DNA of 17,351 nt from an uncultured Oscillospiraceae bacterium (GTDB lineage Bacteria; Bacillota; Clostridia; Oscillospirales; Oscillospiraceae), in the NCBI GenBank assembly GCA_944385065.1, contig CALWVX010000016.1, positions 1-17,351 on the forward strand. Direction: 5' to 3'. The first letter of the stretch is position 1. Every line of letters starts with the position of its first letter. Made by a program: the position numbers and the translations under genes. This document shows, one piece after another, positions 6,765 through 14,727 of the stretch. Under the pieces are notes generated by a model. The model worked only from the letters and a program-made list of their open reading frames with translations, was not told the origin of the DNA and ran no database searches.

Positions 6765-8033
6765 TTATTCTGCTGCCATCGAAATCCCGTTCTCCCGGGA
6801 ATCGTCAAACGGCCCGGTCTCTTTTTTCCACTCCGCCTGTTCCCGGAAAAATTCAAACAGCACGCCGAGATGCGCGCGGATCAGGTTGTACAGCGCCTGA
6901 TCCGAGATACGCAGATAGGAGCTGTGAAGTCTCATATCAGTATCCTCCCGGACTCCCACCCAATAGAAAGCGCCGGGAATCTTCTGCAGAAAATATCCAA
7001 AATCCTCCGCTGTCATATAGGGGTGCGCCGTCTGCCACAGCGCATCTCTGCCGCAAAAACCTCGTATGCCGCGCCTGGCCAGCGCCGCCATCTTCTCATC
7101 GTTGACCGTGGCGTCATAACTCCGGATCCAGCGAATCTCAGCTTCCGCACCGTTCATGCTGCATACGTCCTCGCCGATCCGGCAGATCAGCTGCTGCAGC
7201 ATCTGCCGCGTCTCCGGCGTCAAGGTTCGGACTGTCCCCTCCAGCTCAACGGTATCTGGAATAATATTCCGGCGCTCTCCTCCGGAAATGCGCCCGAAGG
7301 AGACTACCGCGCTCTCAGACGGCGGCAGACGCCGCGCGACAGCGGAGTTGACTGCCAGCACCATTTCACAGGCAATGGGAATCGGGTCGATCGTCTCGTG
7401 GGGAGCCGCCGCGTGCCCGCCTCTCCCCACGACCCGGATCTTGAAATTATCCACGGCGGCCATTGCGGGGCCTGACACAACAGCGACTTTCCCCAGGGGA
7501 AGTTCGGGAAACATATGCGCGCCGAAAATCGCCTCCGCATCCGGGTTCAGCAGCGCTCCGTCCCGGATCATGGGAACCGCCCCGCCTGTCGGGCCGTTCT
7601 CCTCCGCAGGCTGAAAAATCAGTTTGACCGTACCGGGCAGCATATCCCGCATTTCCGCCAGAATCTCTCCCACTGCCAGCACGCCCGCCGCGTGGAAATC
7701 ATGTCCGCATCCGTGCATCAGTCCCCTGTGGACGGACGAATAGGGAAGCCCCGTCTTTTCCTCCAGTTCCAACGCATCCATGTCACCGCGCAGCGCCACA
7801 ACAGGGCCGTCCGGCGCGCCGTGCACGACGGCGACAACTCCGTATCCGCCCACCTCCTGCTGAAATTCAATTCCAGCGCGGCCCAGGCGTTCGGCAATCC
7901 ATTTGGAGGTCTCAATCTCAGAACCCGACTGCTCGGGATGGCTGTGCAGCCAGTGCCGCGCCTGACAGAACTGCTCAAAATGACAATCCAGAAGCTCCTG
8001 TGCTCTTTTCTTTATCATATCATAATTCGGCAT
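6765..8033 (-). CDS. M20-family amidohydrolase (N-acyl amino acid / hippurate hydrolase type)
   Basis: Zinc- or manganese-dependent hydrolase that removes acyl groups from N-acylated amino acids or similar amides. With the start at 8033 it has 422 residues. Motifs: HWLHSHPE at 27-34, LRGDMDAL at 81-88 (Asp84/86), HGCGHDFH at 107-114 with metal ligands Cys109 and His111, FQPAEENGPTGG at 140-151 with Glu144/145, GAH at 171-173, a dimer/lid domain with GRGGHAAAPHE at 203-213, and the final His in RLHSSY near the C-terminus. The open frame could begin at 8156, but that adds 41 unconserved residues overlapping the upstream gene; GGGGGTG sits just before the chosen ATG. In the operon it could release an amino acid for the aminotransferase gene. 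Substrate unknown. Confidence 0.9.
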   Translation of the reverse strand: MPNYDMIKKRAQELLDCHFEQFCQARHWLHSHPEQSGSEIETSKWIAERLGRAGIEFQQEVGGYGVVAVVHGAPDGPVVALRGDMDALELEEKTGLPYSSVHRGLMHGCGHDFHAAGVLAVGEILAEMRDMLPGTVKLIFQPAEENGPTGGAVPMIRDGALLNPDAEAIFGAHMFPELPLGKVAVVSGPAMAAVDNFKIRVVGRGGHAAAPHETIDPIPIACEMVLAVNSAVARRLPPSESAVVSFGRISGGERRNIIPDTVELEGTVRTLTPETRQMLQQLICRIGEDVCSMNGAEAEIRWIRSYDATVNDEKMAALARRGIRGFCGRDALWQTAHPYMTAEDFGYFLQKIPGAFYWVGVREDTDMRLHSSYLRISDQALYNLIRAHLGVLFEFFREQAEWKKETGPFDDSRENGISMAAE

Positions 8034-8058
8034 CCGCTCCACCCCCTTTTCCCAATTT

Positions 8059-10026
8059 TTAAATTTGATATCGTCCGATATAATATCCTTCGGAAATGGC
8101 TTCCGCCATTCCTCTGGCCTGTTTTCAGTCTCCGGCCTCATACACCCGCTCGACACAGGAGGAATTCAGCGCCGCGCGGTACAAGCTGTCATCCGCCTGA
8201 TAGCCGACCGCCAGCAGCACGCTGTCCGCAGGCAATTGGAGTTCCTCGCCGTCTTTTTCCACAAAAACCGCCCCATCCAGGATTTGCGTCACCTTACATC
8301 CCGGGGTGACCTTCACGCAGCGCTCCTCCAGCTGGTGCAGCAGGGTCGCACGAATCGACGGGTGGTCGCCGGGCAGCACCTCCGGCATGGACTCTACCAC
8401 ATGAACCTGCTTGCCCTGATCGGCCAGCAGCCAGGCGGCCTCCATTCCAACTTTGCCCGCCCCGATGATCACAACGCTGCGGCCCAGTCTGCTGTAATCG
8501 AACCCTTCAAAAATATCTCCCGCCTTGTAGACCGTTTCTCGCTCCACGCCTGGAATCGGCGGAATGCTCGCCTTGGCTCCCACGGCCGTCACAACCACGT
8601 CAAAAGACTCCCGGGCCAGGAACTGCGGCAGCTGGTCGGCTTCCAATGCGCATCCCAGCCGCACCTCAATGGGGCGGGCCGAAATTTCCCGCCGATAATA
8701 CTCCAGCAGCATCCTGGTTCGATATTTGAACGGGGGCGCCGAGGCCTTGATCAGCTCTCCCCCGAGCCGTTCTCCCTTTTCCACCAGCGTCACCTTATGC
8801 CCCTGATCGGAGGCCTGAATCGCCGCCTCCATCCCCGCCGGTCCGCCGCCGATAATCAGCACGTTTCGGGAAACCGGGGCTTTGGGCATCGTCAGATCCC
8901 GAAACTCTCTCAGCAGCCCGGGATTTACCGTGCACACCAGGTTTGTCCCCGCCAAGGTGTGCTTATGACAGGTCATGCAGCCGATGCACGGGCGGATCTG
9001 TTCTCCGGTCTGCGGTTTCAGCCCCCAATGCGCGTCTGCCAGAAACGCCCGGCCGATGGCCACCATGTCCGCCTTCCCTGCCTGGAGAATGTCCTCCGCA
9101 TCCGCCGGCTCCACAATCCCCGCCGCCGCGATCACCGGCACTTTCACCTCGTTTTTGATGCGCTCGGCCAGCGGAACCAGACAGTTTTTCTCATCATACA
9201 TGGTCGGAACACATTCATACGGCGTATATCTGTGGTTGGGAACGGTGCTGGAGGTGGCCGACACATGGAGGTAATCGACCCCCATCTTCTCGATCAGCCG
9301 GGCAATCTGAACCGACTCCTCTGGGGAAACCCCGCCGTCCATCACCTCGAACGCGCTCATCTTGAATCCGATGATAAAGCGGTCTCCGCAGGACTCTCGA
9401 ATGGCCTCCACCACCATCCGCGGAAATCTCAGCCGGTTTTCCAGGCTGCCGCCGAACTCATCGGTGCGCCGATTGGTGGCAGGAGAGATAAACTCATTCA
9501 GCAGGTAGCCATGGCTCCCGTGGACTTCCACACCGTCAAAGCCGGCCCTCTGGGTCCGAATCGCCGCCGTCCGCCAGTCCTCCACCAGCTCCAGGATCTC
9601 GTCCTTTGTCAGTGCGTGGGGGATTTCCTTGTACAGGGGGCTCTCGATGGCCGAAGGCGCCAGACAGGGCTTGTGCGTGACCGCGCTGGCCGCCCGCCCC
9701 CCGTGGAGCGCCAGCTGCATCACAATCCGGCTGTCAAATCCATGTACACTGTCCGCCAGCCTTGCCAGCGCGGGGATAATCCGGTCAGAATAAATCTGCA
9801 TGGAAGGGATCCAGGTATACCCCTCCTTGACCGCAGTCAGTTCAGGGATAATGAGGCCGGCGCCGCCCCGGGCGCGCTCCTCCAGGTAAATGCTGCACCG
9901 GTCGGTCAACGTGCCGTCCATCAGATTGCTTCGGGTCCCCATCGGAGCCAGCACAATCCGGTTCCTCACCTTTTTCCCCGCCAGCGTAATTGGCTCGTAC
10001 ATCTTTTTCCATCTATTCATCATCAT
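8059..10026 (-). CDS. FadH/Old-Yellow-Enzyme-type NAD(P)H:flavin oxidoreductase with in-frame TGA; candidate selenoprotein
   Basis: Iron-sulfur flavoprotein that reduces activated C=C bonds, related to 2,4-dienoyl-CoA reductase and the bile-acid enzymes BaiCD/BaiH. Residues 10-340 form the FMN TIM barrel (LAPMG at 26-30, HGSHGYLLNEF at 169-179). Cys347, 350, 353 and 365 should hold the 4Fe-4S cluster. Residues 386-655 form the FAD/NAD(P)H domains, with GGGPAG at 393-398 and GAGKVG at 522-527. The frame meets TGA (8125-8127) right after the FAD-binding AGD at 631-633, then continues for 21 residues (KQARGMAEAI, ending EGYYIGRYQI) to TAA at 8059-8061; these resemble the family's normal C-terminal helix. 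Relatives often have Cys, Ser or Ala at the TGA position. I therefore give the full frame of 655 residues with Sec634; if TGA is a stop, the product ends at 8125 with 633 residues. The start may be any of three adjacent ATG codons. Function within the operon is inferred as an ene-reduction step. Confidence 0.82.
8092..8127 (-). promoter_or_regulatory. Candidate bacterial SECIS element after the in-frame TGA
   Basis: Read on the - strand, twelve bases after the TGA (8125-8127) a stem forms between GGAATGGC (8105-8112) and GCCATTTCC (8092-8100), closing a GGAA loop (8101-8104) with one bulged U on the 3' side. The loop begins with G and lies 20 bases from the TGA. Bacterial SECIS elements typically have a small apical loop with G in its first two bases about 16-37 bases after UGA, and E. 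coli fdhF has 11 bases between UGA and its upper hairpin. The geometry fits; function is unproven, and the stem also encodes part of the conserved C-terminal helix. Confidence 0.45.
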
Positions 10027-10047
10027 TACCGCCTTTGTCTCCTATCA

Positions 10048-10770
10048 TCAGGCGAGCTTGAGCAGCCGCTTCACATTTTTTCCCATCACAAGCTCCATCT
10101 CTTCCGGACTCAGCTCTGCCAGACGCACTTTCTCCATTTCCGGCAGCGGGTGGATGGAGGGAGCGTCGCTCCCAAATATGACGCGCTCAGCCCCAATGGT
10201 TCGGACCGCCAGCCTGATTTTTTCATGAAACGGCATGGCCGTCGTTCCCAGAATGATGTTTGGGTGCTTTTTCGCCAATTTGATCGCGTCATCCACCCAG
10301 CCGACCTGCAGCCCCATGTGGTCCATGATAATGGTGGCCTCCGGGTAATCGTCCGCCAGTTCCGCAATCTGAAAGGGAGTGCTGTAGGGGGCGTGGCCGG
10401 AGTGAACCAGGATGGGGATTCCATAGTCAATGCACTGCTCCACCACCCGAGCCGTATATTCCCGGTTGGGGTAAAACGAGTGAAACAGCGGGTGGAACTT
10501 CATTCCCAAAAAGCCATACGTCTCAACCAGCTTTCTCAGCTCATCCACGGCCTTTTTCGGGTCCAGGATGGGATTGATCCAGGCAAACGGGAAAAATCTG
10601 TCTCGGTGCGGTCCGATGGCCCGCGCCATGCCGAAATTATCTGGAAGAATTTCCGTGCCGGGAAACACGATCGCCTTGGCGATTTCATAGCGATCCATGA
10701 TTCTCAGCATTTCAGAGAGATACCCCTCCCGCTGGCGATTCAGATGAACGTGGCAATCAATGATTTCCAT
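10048..10770 (-). CDS. Metal-dependent amidohydrolase-fold hydrolase or decarboxylase (COG2159 type)
   Basis: A compact 240-residue TIM-barrel amidohydrolase of the amidohydrolase-2 / ACMSD-like group. The metal site is visible: His7 and His9 (DCHVHL), Lys91 (MKFHP), His123 and His126 (LVHSGH), His151 (MDHMG) and Asp202 (GSDAP). Members hydrolyse lactones and amides or decarboxylate aromatic and enoic acids; nothing here fixes the substrate. It starts only three bases after the stop of the TRAP small subunit, and its stop is 21 bases before the FadH/OYE-type gene, so co-translation with both is likely. A lactonase, hydratase-like or decarboxylase step on the imported acid would fit. Shorter than the 280-340 residues of many relatives, but no core motif is missing. 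Confidence 0.82.
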   Translation of the reverse strand: MEIIDCHVHLNRQREGYLSEMLRIMDRYEIAKAIVFPGTEILPDNFGMARAIGPHRDRFFPFAWINPILDPKKAVDELRKLVETYGFLGMKFHPLFHSFYPNREYTARVVEQCIDYGIPILVHSGHAPYSTPFQIAELADDYPEATIIMDHMGLQVGWVDDAIKLAKKHPNIILGTTAMPFHEKIRLAVRTIGAERVIFGSDAPSIHPLPEMEKVRLAELSPEEMELVMGKNVKRLLKLA

Positions 10771-10773
10771 ATT

Positions 10774-11271
10774 TTACTCCTTTGTCTCCGGAACGATCTC
10801 CCGATGGCGCATCTGCCTGATCAAATCGACAATCTTGTCCAGCAGGAACAGGCAGGAACAAACCCCAAATACCGGCAGCGCAAGATAGGCCAACCCTGTA
10901 GGCCATCTCAGCGTGGTGTAATAAAGCCCCATCCTGAGCTGAGCCACGATCACACCGTTATAGGCCAGCACAGCGGCCACCACAAAAAACAGAATTCTCG
11001 TCACCAAATTGACCACCAACTGTATCCGTTTCGGCATCATGTTCACCAGAAAATCCACAATCAAATGGTCGCCCCGGTGAACCACCACCGCTCCGCCCAG
11101 CAGCATCGTCCAGCTTGACAGCAGCACGCACAGATCATTTGTCCACAAAAGAGATTTTCCAAAGACACTGCGCAGGATAATCTCCACCATACTGACTGCA
11201 AAAATCACAAAGAAGCACAGCGCCGCTCCGGACAGTAAAATCCGGTCCAGCGTATCCAACCATTTTTTCAT
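10774..11271 (-). CDS. dctQ: TRAP transporter small permease, DctQ type
   Basis: Small membrane subunit of a tripartite ATP-independent periplasmic (TRAP) transporter, bridging the binding protein and the large permease. The 165 residues hold four hydrophobic segments (about 10-34, 41-63, 84-108 and 124-146) and the family signature around LLWTNDLCVLLSSWTMLLGG, followed by HRGDHLIVDF. I chose the ATG at 11271: an in-frame ATG at 11292 would add seven residues encoded by the GGAGGGAG ribosome site itself and has no site of its own. It lies 23 bases after dctM and 3 bases before the amidohydrolase. The order P-M-Q is unusual, since Q normally precedes M. Confidence 0.9.
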   Translation of the reverse strand: MKKWLDTLDRILLSGAALCFFVIFAVSMVEIILRSVFGKSLLWTNDLCVLLSSWTMLLGGAVVVHRGDHLIVDFLVNMMPKRIQLVVNLVTRILFFVVAAVLAYNGVIVAQLRMGLYYTTLRWPTGLAYLALPVFGVCSCLFLLDKIVDLIRQMRHREIVPETKE

Positions 11272-11294
11272 ATCGAAGCCTTCTCCCTCCATCT

Positions 11295-12584
11295 TTATGA
11301 GGCGCCCATGACGAGTTCAGGCAGGAACGTCGAGAGCGTGGGCACATAAGTGATGACCATGAGACACAGGATAAACGCCACAATGTAGGGCAGCACAGCC
11401 CTGGTCAGACTGGCAAAATCCACTTTGGCGATTTTGCATTCCACATAGAGCAGCGCACCCACCGGCGGGGTAAGCAGCCCGATCATCAGGTTCACCACCA
11501 CGATCACACCAAAATGAATGGGATCCACGCCGATGTCAATGGCAATCGGCATCAAAACCGGCATAAAAATCGTAATGGCCGGAATGGCGTCCATCAGCAT
11601 TCCCACAAACAGCAGCAGAATATTGACAAACAGAAGAAATACTGCGGGGGACAGGTGCATCTCTGCCACACAAACAGACAGGAGATCCGCCACCCGCTCC
11701 ACCGAAATAAACCAAGTAAAAATCCCGACCATCCCAAACAGCGCCATGAGGGAAGATGCAAAGAGGGTGGTTTTTTTGAATACATCCACCAGAACCTTGA
11801 CGGTCAGCGTCCGGTAGAAGAACATTCCAACCATCAGCACATAGAAGGAAGCCAGAATGGATACTTCCGTAATCGTCACAAAGCCGGAAAATACCCCCGC
11901 CACAATAATGACCGGCGCAACCAGAGCCAGTGCGGCGTCCCGCAGCAGGCGCCCGAACTCTCTGATGTCTTTTTTCTCCTTGTGCACCACAATGTCCATC
12001 TTGCGCATATACAGCGCGGACACCACAACGAGCGCCACTGTGAGAAGCACTCCGGGCAGCACGCCTCCGATCAACAGCCGACCCGTGGAAATGTTGCAGA
12101 GCATAGCCAAAAACACCATGGGAATGCTGGGCGGAATAATCGGACCCAGAATGGAGGCGGAGCAATTCACTGCAGCCGCAAAATTTTTGGGATATTTTTC
12201 TTTCTCCATCTCCGGGATCAAGACCGAGGACACCGCGCTGCAGTCCGCCGGCGCCGAACCGGAAATACAGGCGATCAACATGTTGACAAAAATAGCCGCA
12301 TAGGCCAGTCCACCCTTGAAGCTCCCAATAAAGAACTTGGTTAAATTGATGACTCGGTGGGTCATGCCAGAAGCGTTCATCAGTTCTCCCACCAGCATAA
12401 AAAACGGGATTGCCAGAAGGGAATAGCTGCTAAGTCCCTGGACCATGGTGGACGCGACCAGATTCAAGGGGGCGTTTCCACTGATCAACAGGTAGATGAT
12501 GCTCGCCAGACCCATGGAAACAAAAATTTCCAGACCGGCAAACATAAATACGAACATCAGCAAGAAAATCGGTATCAGAATCAA
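11295..12584 (-). CDS. dctM: TRAP transporter large permease, DctM type
   Basis: Main ion-coupled permease of the TRAP transporter, moving an organic acid inward with cations. The 429 residues contain about 12 hydrophobic helices and typical motifs: MGLASIIYLLISG near the N-terminus, SGSAPADCSAVSSVLIPEM, then GPIIPPSIPMV, and in the second half LLLFVGMLMDAIPAITIFMPVL and LLTPPVGALLYV. The start is a TTG at 12584, supported by TAGGAGGG six bases upstream and by the family's usual N-terminus; no ATG fits. A long perfect palindrome separates it from dctP upstream. The stop is 23 bases before dctQ. Confidence 0.95.
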   Translation of the reverse strand: MILIPIFLLMFVFMFAGLEIFVSMGLASIIYLLISGNAPLNLVASTMVQGLSSYSLLAIPFFMLVGELMNASGMTHRVINLTKFFIGSFKGGLAYAAIFVNMLIACISGSAPADCSAVSSVLIPEMEKEKYPKNFAAAVNCSASILGPIIPPSIPMVFLAMLCNISTGRLLIGGVLPGVLLTVALVVVSALYMRKMDIVVHKEKKDIREFGRLLRDAALALVAPVIIVAGVFSGFVTITEVSILASFYVLMVGMFFYRTLTVKVLVDVFKKTTLFASSLMALFGMVGIFTWFISVERVADLLSVCVAEMHLSPAVFLLFVNILLLFVGMLMDAIPAITIFMPVLMPIAIDIGVDPIHFGVIVVVNLMIGLLTPPVGALLYVECKIAKVDFASLTRAVLPYIVAFILCLMVITYVPTLSTFLPELVMGAS

Positions 12585-12600
12585 AAATATCCCTCCTAAT

Positions 12601-12636
12601 ATCCAGCCGAAAGTAAGATCTTACTTTCGGCTGGAT
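12601..12636 (-). other. 36-base perfect palindrome in the dctP-dctM intercistronic gap
   Basis: ATCCAGCCGAAAGTAAGA is followed directly by its exact complement, giving a long stem in the RNA. It starts 14 bases after the dctP stop and ends just before the dctM ribosome site. There is no U-run on the - strand, so full termination is unlikely. Such structures between binding-protein and permease genes often protect the upstream mRNA or partly block read-through, giving more binding protein than permease. The role here is inferred. Confidence 0.8.
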
Positions 12637-12650
12637 TGTTTCGCTGTGAC

Positions 12651-13691
12651 TCAACTGTCCTGATAGGCTTCCTTAAACTCCTTCACCGCCGCATAGGCGC
12701 CTTCTGCCCACGCTTCGCCGTCCAGGTCCTCGTACAGCGTGCTCAATTCCTGCTGAATCGAGGGGATGTCAATTTCTACATATTCCATCTCTGTCTTCAA
12801 AAACTCAAAGGACTCCTCAATTTGGGCCGTCGTCAGTTCGTCGCCAACCTTTGTCGCCTCGGCGGCACAGTCGATCATCATTTGCTGCTGCTCCGGCGTC
12901 ATATCCTGCCAAATAGCCTCAGATATACAGAAGATGGGGACGTCCCGAATATAATCGGTGCGCATAAGATAATCCTGAACCTCAAACAGGCTGCTGTTCT
13001 GCACGGTGATGAAGTCGGCCTCCTGGGCATCCACCGTATTTTGCCGCAGGGACATATATAGGTCATTGAGCGAGATCACAATCGGCTGCGCTCCCAGGGC
13101 CTGCATGGTGCGCTGGACCACCACAGACTCCGCCGTCCGGATTTTGAGGCCCTCAAAATCATCGACAGTTTCAATCGGGCGGTTCGCAGTCAGCTCCCGG
13201 GGAGGCGCAACCCCCTCCGCATAAAAGACCCGCACGCCGGTGGCTTCGGCAGCTTCGTCAAACCACTGCTGCGCCGTCTCGGACTTTAAAAAGGCCTGTA
13301 GCTCCTCATCGTTGTCCCAAAGGAAAGGCGCAGAACACACATTGAACATGGACGCTCCTTCCAGCGCTCCGTACATGGAAATTCGCGTGTGAACCATTTC
13401 AATCGTCCCTGCGTTCATTCCCGTCAGCATTTCATTAATCGTACCCAGAGCGGAGTTATTAAAGCTCTGGGCGGTAATCGTGCCTTCGCTGGCCTCGTCG
13501 ATCAACTCCACAAACCGCTCTACGGTAGCGGTTGCCGGATTGGCATCCTCCCAGATACTCCCGATTTTAAGGGAGTATGTCTGTGCCTCCGGCGTTCCGG
13601 AAGCTGTTCCCCCGGCCGGTTCGGAATTGCATCCTGCCAGCACTGCGGCCATCATCGCCATACACAAAAGGATACTGAGCGTCTTTTTCAT
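12651..13691 (-). CDS. dctP: TRAP transporter solute-binding lipoprotein, DctP type
   Basis: Extracellular binding protein that captures the substrate, anchored to the membrane as a lipoprotein, as expected in a Gram-positive cell. Residues 1-20 form a signal peptide ending in the lipobox LAGC with Cys21, followed by a Gly/Thr/Ser-rich linker. Arg185 in GLKIRTAES is the family's conserved carboxylate-binding arginine, and LGAQPIVISLNDLYMSLRQ (199-217) is the usual hinge region. This supports an organic acid as ligand. The length of 346 residues is normal. AGGAGGT lies four bases before the ATG. The 145-base gap to the aldolase gene upstream is purine-rich, and I found no clear promoter in it. 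A stable palindrome follows the gene. Confidence 0.95.
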   Translation of the reverse strand: MKKTLSILLCMAMMAAVLAGCNSEPAGGTASGTPEAQTYSLKIGSIWEDANPATATVERFVELIDEASEGTITAQSFNNSALGTINEMLTGMNAGTIEMVHTRISMYGALEGASMFNVCSAPFLWDNDEELQAFLKSETAQQWFDEAAEATGVRVFYAEGVAPPRELTANRPIETVDDFEGLKIRTAESVVVQRTMQALGAQPIVISLNDLYMSLRQNTVDAQEADFITVQNSSLFEVQDYLMRTDYIRDVPIFCISEAIWQDMTPEQQQMMIDCAAEATKVGDELTTAQIEESFEFLKTEMEYVEIDIPSIQQELSTLYEDLDGEAWAEGAYAAVKEFKEAYQDS

Positions 13692-13836
13692 GATTACCTC
13701 CTAAAATTTGTAAAACTGATCGTGGACTGCGGCTGAGTACAGTTTCCCCCCTTTCTTTCAGATTCTTTCTCTCTGCTTCACTTCGGTGTCCATCCTCGCA
13801 CATCCCAAAGAGCTCAGGCCGCCTGCTTCTCCCCGG

Positions 13837-14649
13837 TCATTGCTCTTCGCCCCGAGGATCGGACCTTTCTCTGTATTCCCGGAACGCCTGGACTGCACGA
13901 TGCGCGTAATTGTTCAGGTCGCCGCTGTCACTCCCAAAGATCACATAGCTGTATCCTCTGTCATACAGCGCTTCGGCCGCCTGTGCATTTGCCGCTACGC
14001 TGCCCAGCAGCTTCTTCTCCCTGAGAACAATCCGTTCAATTTCCCGAATTTTTGCCTGGACATGCTCGTCCGCCGGATTGGCAAAATACCCCATGTTGGT
14101 GGACAGGTCCATGGGACCGATGAAAATGCCGTCCAGATCGGGAATCTGGCACATCTCCTCCACGTTATCCGCGCCCTCCAGGGTCTCAATCGCCACCATC
14201 ACCAAAATTTCCTGATTGGCAAGCCGCAGATAATTTCCCCGGTTTTTTCCAAAGCCGCACGCCCGAGGGCTTCCGGCGATCCCGCGAATTCCTTCGGGGG
14301 GATATTTACAGGCCCGGACCGCATCTTCCGCCTCCTTCCTGGTGTTGACATATGGAATATGCACTCCATACGCCCCGCAATCCAACAGCCTCTTGATGGC
14401 AACAAAATCATTCCAGGGGGCCCGTACCATCGGCATGCAGGGGTATGCCTGCACCGCTTGAATGATGGGATATAAGTTGATCGGGTCAATCGGGGCATGC
14501 TCACAGTCGATTACCACCATATCATACCCGGACTGCGCAATGATCTCGGCAGCCAGCGGGCTTGCCAGCTGAAGCCAGCAGGCGGACAGCTGTTTTCCCT
14601 CCTTCAGCTCCCGCTTCCACTGATTGACAAACTCCTTGCTTTCCTTCAC
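13837..14649 (-). CDS. HpcH/HpaI-family class II aldolase
   Basis: Metal-dependent pyruvate-class aldolase of 270 residues, related to 2-dehydro-3-deoxyglucarate aldolase (GarL) and 4-hydroxy-2-oxoheptanedioate aldolase (HpaI). The conserved His51 (IDCEHAPID), Arg76 (MVRAPWND), metal ligands Glu155 (AIETLEG) and Asp181 (IGPMDLSTNMG) are present. The Gln usually found two residues before the metal Glu is Ala153 here, which hints at a different substrate or a divergent branch. A GarL-like reaction would yield pyruvate and tartronate semialdehyde, which links to the isomerase, glycerate dehydrogenase and glycerate kinase genes downstream. The start is a GTG at 14649 with GAGGTGA about six bases upstream. 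It lies 78 bases after the aminotransferase gene. Confidence 0.9.
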   Translation of the reverse strand: MKESKEFVNQWKRELKEGKQLSACWLQLASPLAAEIIAQSGYDMVVIDCEHAPIDPINLYPIIQAVQAYPCMPMVRAPWNDFVAIKRLLDCGAYGVHIPYVNTRKEAEDAVRACKYPPEGIRGIAGSPRACGFGKNRGNYLRLANQEILVMVAIETLEGADNVEEMCQIPDLDGIFIGPMDLSTNMGYFANPADEHVQAKIREIERIVLREKKLLGSVAANAQAAEALYDRGYSYVIFGSDSGDLNNYAHRAVQAFREYRERSDPRGEEQ

Positions 14650-14727
14650 TTCAGTTCACCTCATTTCTTCTGTCTGCTGATTGATCGGTTCGCCAGGCGC
14701 CAGGCGCGGGCCGGACCCGGCGCAGTC

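Noticed and set aside
8034..8156. 41-residue N-terminal extension of the M20 amidohydrolase
   Set aside because: It overlaps the 3' end of the upstream gene and has no family similarity; the ATG at 8033 has its own ribosome site and gives a normal length.
8065..11118. 1,017-codon open frame on the + strand
   Set aside because: It is antisense to the OYE-type, amidohydrolase and dctQ genes, has no domain I recognise and no ribosome site. Long antisense frames are common opposite GC-rich genes.
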